NCBI RefSeq assembly: GCF_009389715.1
Contig: NW_024068526.1
Span: 10,001-74,000 of the forward strand
DNA from: Phoenix dactylifera
Lineage: Eukaryota > Streptophyta > Magnoliopsida > Arecales > Arecaceae
DNA: 64,000 nucleotides
Direction of reading: 5' to 3'
Below the pieces are notes generated by a model that did not search any database, was not told the DNA's origin, and was given only the letters and a program-made list of their open reading frames with translations. Every line of letters starts with the position of its first letter. The first letter of the stretch is position 1. Below are positions 60,137 to 64,000 of this stretch, piece after piece. The translations under genes were made by a program, and so were the position numbers.

Positions 60137-60181
60137 TGGGGGGTGTCCTGAGCAATAGGGGGGGTGTATATAGAACCACCC
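60137..60181 (-). repeat. right terminal inverted repeat of the Mutator-like element
   Basis: This is the reverse complement of the left end, finishing gtatatagaaccaccc at 60181. Confidence 0.85.
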
Positions 60182-60315
60182 GTCGTCGTCCCCTCCCTCC
60201 AGCGTCCGGCTACAGCTCGTCTTGCGTCGCCGCTTTCAAACGGCTTAGCTGGCGATTGATGCCCTCTCTCCTCCCCGCTCCACCGCCGCCGTTCCCCTTC
60301 TTCCCACATCCGCCG

Positions 60316-60323
60316 CTATAAAC
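60316..60323 (+). promoter_or_regulatory. candidate TATA box of the EDR2-like gene
   Basis: ctataaac in a GC-rich setting lies 841 bp before the ATG and 135 bp after the Mutator-like element. A pyrimidine-rich leader follows. The long leader would probably contain an intron, not resolved here. Confidence 0.4.
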
Positions 60324-61156
60324 CCCATCCCATGGCCCTACCCGTCTATTTGCGACAATAATAATTCCCTAATCCTATTTCCACACGGAAGAAAGGAACG
60401 GCAAAAAAAAAAAAAAAAAAACCCGAGTACCGAAACAGCGTTTCTTTCCTTCTTTCTTTTAAAATTAAATCCCCCCCTCCCCCAGTCGCACCGTCCCTCT
60501 CTTTTCTTGGTCAGTTCCGAACTCTTCCCCCCTTTTCTTGATCGGCGATCCTTCCGAAGGTTGCTCTCCTCCGCCCGGCGGATCGCCGCCGGAGCTGATC
60601 GATTCCCTCTCCGGTGTTCGGTCGGTCTGGTGTTCTCCGAATCTGGGCCCCTAGGTTTTTGAATTCTCCGCGTTTTCTCTTCTTTGGATCGAGACCAAGA
60701 AATGTTTGGTTTGTCTTGATCGAGGGTTCTGCTGCTTTTTTCGCGGATATTTGGGCATTTTGTTTGTGTGGATAGCTGAGACTGAGTTTTTCTTTGGCCG
60801 GCGGATCGGCCGGAACCGATCGAGTCCTCGCTGGAGGTTTGCCTGCGGCCGATCGGGACTCTGGAGTGGTCGCCGGATTGCGGGAGGACTTGTTCGTTCT
60901 GGAGCCGTCCGTGTGAATATGGGTTTATCCGAAGATTAGAATTTAAAGGTTCTTTGAATTCTCCGCCTTCTTTTTGTTTCGTCTGCGTCCAGTCCAAGAA
61001 CGGTTGGAATTGCGTTGATCGAGGGATCGAATTAAACTTTGGTGGTTGGCTCGGGTTGGGGTGGCCCGATCTCTATCTCTGCTTGTGTGGTGTTTGGGAT
61101 TATGAGGTAGAAATCTGTTGCAGGTTTCCGGGGGTAGAGGGCTGGAGAGAGGAACA
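60324..61156 (+). other. probable 5' untranslated region of the EDR2-like gene
   Basis: The A-run at 60402-60420 and the C/T-rich stretch to 60530 are followed by GT-rich sequence and a region ending ttgcag at 61122. That is a plausible acceptor for a leader intron before ttccgggggtagagg and the ATG. No conserved coding is seen. Confidence 0.45.
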
Positions 61157-61607
61157 ATGTCAAAGGTGGTCTATGAGGGATGGATGGTCCGGCATGGGCG
61201 GAGGAAGATCGGCCGCTCGTTCATCCACATGCGCTACTTTGTCCTCGAGACCAGAGTTCTCGCCTACTACAAGAGGAAACCTCAGGACAATATGGTACGT
61301 CGAGACCTCCACTGGCTTATCTCTCAAATTTTTCTCTGTTTCTTCCTAATTTTTCATTTGATTTTTGTTGTGCTAGAAATATGAAGTGATTAAGTTGGAG
61401 TTTATACCTCCTACTATTGAGAGCTATTGAACGTCTAATTCTACTTTAAATTTGATTTTTCAATTTTATCATCTTATTTTTTTTACATATGAAACGTTTC
61501 AGTGTCTTGACTCACTCTTTGGGAATATTTAGGTTCCGATCAAGACTCTTCTTATAGATGGAAATTGCAGAGTGGAGGATAGGGGGCTCAAAATGCATCA
61601 TGGACAT
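61157..61607 (+). CDS. EDR2: EDR2-like PH-domain protein, first two coding exons (partial)
   Basis: Exon 1 is 61157-61294 (46 codons) and exon 2 is 61533-61607 (25 codons), joined by a gtacgt..atttag intron in phase 0. A gtaagt donor closes exon 2. The protein starts MSKVVYEGWMVRHGRRKIG, then SFIHMRYFVLETRVLAYYKR, and continues VPIKTLLIDGNCRVEDRGLK. This is the N-terminal half of the pleckstrin-homology domain of plant EDR2 (PH-START-DUF1336 proteins). EDR2 binds phosphoinositide and restrains salicylate-dependent defence and cell death in Arabidopsis. The rest of the PH domain and the START and DUF1336 parts are not seen before a retroelement at 62546. Whether the gene resumes past the window is unknown. 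EDR2 versus an EDR2-like paralogue is undecided. Confidence 0.9.
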
Positions 61608-62545
61608 GTAAGTCTTTCATCTTGATCCGAGATTTAACATAGAATCTTGTACTTAATATTAAGTTCATTTGTTCGATCAACCATGCATCCCAGCGATTGG
61701 GAGTTTCCTTCCTGCCAGACCTAAAATCATCTAATCTAATGACTTCTCCTGGCGAGCCCCTTTCTCCTTTTTTATCATTTTTTAATCAAATAATTCTATA
61801 ATAGTGCTACCAGTGTCATCTTGTGGGGTGCAGGAATCATAATTTCTCCTTCCACAAGTGAGATAACGAAAAGTTTTCAGTTGTCACTTAAATCTGCCTG
61901 ATACTGCTGTGCTTAGATTTCAAAAACATGTCTCCCAACGCAAATATCTAGGATAAAGGTCGCTGATTTGGATTTATGTAGTTTTTACATTGATAGCAAA
62001 GGAGGTCATTACTTATCAGAAGAGCCATATTTGAAAAACTTGCACTCTTGCATCCATGCCACCACTATGAGGTGAATTTTGGTCTTCATATAAGATTATT
62101 GTCCACCTTGATCCTTTCAAAAACATCTACTTTAAAACATAAAAACATAAAAAATCCTAAAATACCTCATTAAAAGCAGATTCAAAAGCTTAATTCTTTT
62201 AAGCAATAACCATCTATAGCTACCTTCTTCAAACGGTAATGCAATTTCCATGGTGAAGTCATGGTGGAGGTATTGGTCATTTTTCATCTCTTTTTTTCTT
62301 TTAGGGAAGCATAAATTGTTGACTGCAAGCATCTAAATTGCATATTATCCATGAATAATGTTCTACTAGTCCAAACTAGTCGATCAAAAAGTTGGATTCT
62401 AGGAATGAAAAAACCAAGTGATGTTTGACAATTGCTTAAATCTTTATATAGCAACATGTTAGGAGGATTTCATGGAGAATCATCAATATTCTATATACAT
62501 GATGGAGTTGCATGAACGGGGTTCCGATTGAGTTGCCTTGGTTGG
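61608..62545 (+). other. second intron of the EDR2-like gene (left part)
   Basis: AT-rich non-coding sequence after the gtaagt donor. I found no further EDR2 exon. It runs into the LTR at 62546. Confidence 0.6.
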
Positions 62546-62723
62546 TGTTGATTGCGCTCCACCTTCCACCGGAAAACCTGCAAGCAAGCCTCGCACCACC
62601 ACTGGGGTAGTGGGGGCCCTCCGACGATCAAGTCAGAGGAGATTGGAGGAGAAGGAGAGATAATAGTAGCAAGTAAGAGAATGCACTGGAAGTTCTTGCT
62701 TACCCCCCCTTCTCCCCCCAGCC

Positions 62724-62732
62724 GCATATATA
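62724..62732 (-). promoter_or_regulatory. TATA box of the second Tat LTR
   Basis: The minus strand reads ggtatatatgcggc, about 180 bp before the LTR end. It would direct transcription towards the EDR2-like exons, antisense to that gene. Confidence 0.55.
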
Positions 62733-62974
62733 CCAGGCTGGGGGGTCTTTCAGGGGGGTTCGTCATCGTGGGGCACGATGGAGCTGCCACTGACACGGCC
62801 GTTACAGGGCGTCGTGGGGCAGCGCTGGGTACGGACATGACAGGGCGTAGTGGAGCTCCGCCTTGTACGGCCGTTACAGGGGATCGTGGAGCAGCGCCAG
62901 ATACAACCGTTGCAGGGAGTAGTGGAGCAGGAGGCTGCGGCGTGCCTCTGGGGAATAGCCTGTCGTTGTCGAGA

Positions 62975-63265
62975 GATGTCCGACTCGGGGTCGGGCTGCG
63001 GAGACGAAGATGTCCGACTCGGGGTCGGATTGCTGGATCAAGGGGCTGCCGACTCGGGGTCGGGCTGCGGAGCCGAAGATGTCCGACTCGGGGTCGGATT
63101 GCTGGATCAAGGGGCAGCCGACTCGGGGTCGGGCTGCGGAGCCGAAGATGTCCGACTCGGGGTCGGATTGCTGGATCAAGGGGCAGCCGACTCGGGGTCG
63201 GGCTGCGGAGCCGAAGATGTCCGACTCGGGGTCGGATTGCTGGATCAAGGGGCTGCCGTAGTCTT
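62975..63265. repeat. 69-bp tandem array with a 15-bp dyad
   Basis: gatgtccgactcgggg recurs at 63009, 63078, 63147 and 63216 (period 69), with a partial unit at 62975. Each unit holds the dyad ccgactcggggtcgg twice, so about nine to ten copies in all. The dyad arms are ccgac and gtcgg. Confidence 0.9.
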
Positions 63266-63319
63266 CCTGGGCGCGCGTGCCGGTCACGTGGGGCATGGTG
63301 GCTAAGTTCCCCCGTAACA

Positions 63320-63330
63320 GTAGCCCCCCA
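63320..63330 (-). other. polypurine tract of the second Tat element
   Basis: Minus strand ggggggctac ends at the first base before the LTR. It is closely similar to the tract at 27571-27582. Confidence 0.7.
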
Positions 63331-63582
63331 CTTCCGAGCCTGGAACCAGAAGGGGAACGGGTGAAGGGAGTGATGCTTCGAGATTGCCGCCATCCCTCGG
63401 AGAGGCGCGCGCGCTTCGAGCTCCCCGCCTTCTTTATGGCGTATGGCGGTTGTTGCTGACCTGGCAGTCTGAGGATTTCGGCGGACATCCTTCCTTAATG
63501 GCGTCGATTCGCCTTTGGGGCGCGAGCGACCCTTCGGCAGCCAGGCGTCCTCTGGCGTCACCGAGGCGTCACCCACCTTTCC

Positions 63583-63592
63583 GCCTATTTAA
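63583..63592 (+). promoter_or_regulatory. candidate rightward (antisense) promoter in the second Tat element
   Basis: cctatttaac lies about 265 bp inside the element from its LTR, on the strand opposite to the element. The first Tat element has its antisense TATA box in the equivalent place. No coding is visible before the window ends. Confidence 0.35.
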
Positions 63593-63721
63593 CCAAGTTG
63601 TATAGGTCTCGGCCCTGAAACAATGAAAGTTAATGCAAATAGAGTTTCTTCATTTCACTTTCGTCCTTCTTCTTTTTAACTCTTGGTAGCGTCTCGCTGA
63701 CTCCCGACTCTTGAAATTCTT

Positions 63722-64000
63722 CTGGCGCTAGGCCAGGTATCTGAGGGTTAGGCCTCAGGGAATTCTTCCGGCGCTAAGCCAGGCATCCGAGGGTTAGGCC
63801 TCAGGAACTTCTTCCGGCGCTAAGCCGGGCATCCGAGGGTTAGGCCTCAGAAAATTCTTCCGGCACTAAGCCAGGCATCCGAGGGTTAGGCCTCAGGAAA
63901 TTCTTCCGGCACTAGGCCAGGCATCCGAGGGTTAGGCCTCAGGAAATTCTTCCGGCGCTAGGCCAGGCATCCGAGGGTTAGGCCTCAGGAACTTCTTCCG
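63722..64000. repeat. 46-bp tandem array reaching the window end
   Basis: The word c(c/t)ggc(g/a)cta(a/g)gcc recurs at 63722, 63768, 63814, 63860, 63906 and 63952, and begins again at 63998, an exact 46-bp period. Each unit contains gagggttaggcctcagg. The array continues beyond the window. Confidence 0.92.

Larger units (their letters stand above)
59285..60190. mobile_element. Mutator-like element (888 bp) with 9-bp target duplications
   Basis: The element proper is 59294-60181. Target duplications gtcgtcgtc stand at 59285-59293 and 60182-60190. The termini are inverted repeats of about 45 bp: GGGT(A/G)GTTCTATATACACC at the outer end, then a C-rich run, TATTGCTCAGGACA and a further C-rich run. 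Nine-base target duplications and GGG termini are Mutator (MULE) traits. The target is itself a short GTC repeat, which weakens the duplication slightly. There is no transposase, so this is a non-autonomous derivative. Confidence 0.85.
62546..63319 (-). repeat. 3' LTR of the second Tat-type element
   Basis: It is 774 bp, bounded on the plus strand by tgttgattg and cccgtaaca. It has a TATA box at 62724-62732 (minus strand tatatatgc) and a 69-bp tandem array in U3. Frames through the array on both strands are spurious. Confidence 0.75.
62546..64000 (-). mobile_element. second Tat-type LTR retrotransposon, minus strand, cut by the window end
   Basis: On the minus strand an LTR starts TGTTACGGGGGAAC (at 63319) and ends AATCAACA (at 62546). 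It is preceded by a purine tract (ggggggctac) as in the first Tat element. The LTR end seen here is therefore the 3' LTR, and the interior lies to the right. The interior visible has a candidate rightward promoter and a 46-bp tandem array; no coding is reached. The lineage call rests on the shared start, purine tract and layout. Confidence 0.75.

Noticed and set aside
63009..63265. Regular repeats resembling a CRISPR array
   Set aside because: The units are identical with no unique spacers, and lie in a plant retroelement LTR.
62491..63576. 361-codon minus frame and plus-strand counterparts
   Set aside because: They cross an LTR boundary and a 69-bp array (69 is divisible by three, so any open unit repeats as an open frame).

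Overview
This is nuclear DNA from a flowering plant. It has long AT-rich intergenic stretches, GT-AG introns and nested LTR retrotransposons. Gene content and retroelement families suggest a monocot, and a palm is plausible; that assignment is inference from family resemblance, with no search run. No prokaryotic or organellar features were seen.

Layout. 1-1107 is a GC-rich tandem-repeat block. 1108-11284 is a nearly complete Ty1/copia element with 2.34 kb LTRs and a frameshifted gag-pol. 11285-15654 is an Athila-like or LARD-like fragment (LTR end, TATA box, tRNA-Asp-type primer site, non-coding interior), cut by its neighbours on both sides. 15655-28548 is a Ty3/gypsy Tat-lineage element. 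Its gag-pol has one frameshift and one stop. A 428-bp-period tandem array follows pol, and then a three-exon gene on the opposite strand (24532-26678) with its own TATA box, two introns that splice in frame, and an AATAAA signal. Neither complete element has a matching target-site duplication.

28549-64000 is gene-bearing. It holds a SYP4/Tlg2-type syntaxin relic (36170-38652, minus), an intact two-exon TMEM45/DUF716 membrane-protein gene (42732-44923, minus), a three-exon EF-hand gene with a 4.2-kb intron (51296-56067, minus), a U6 snRNA-like sequence (56649-56751, minus), a decayed copia fragment (about 57390-58320), and an 888-bp Mutator-like element with 9-bp target duplications and an internal array of 25-bp palindromes (59294-60181). 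The first two coding exons of an EDR2-like PH-domain gene follow (61157-61607, plus). That gene's second intron is entered by a second Tat-type element on the minus strand (62546 to the window end). The second element repeats the layout of the first: LTR, purine tract, tandem repeats, and a possible promoter pointing away from its LTR.

The strongest candidate for something under-described is the antisense gene of the Tat element, together with the tandem arrays seen in both Tat elements. Next are the palindrome array in the Mutator-like element just upstream of the EDR2-like gene, and the series of retrotransposon junctions without target duplications. All comparisons were by eye; nothing was aligned or searched computationally.
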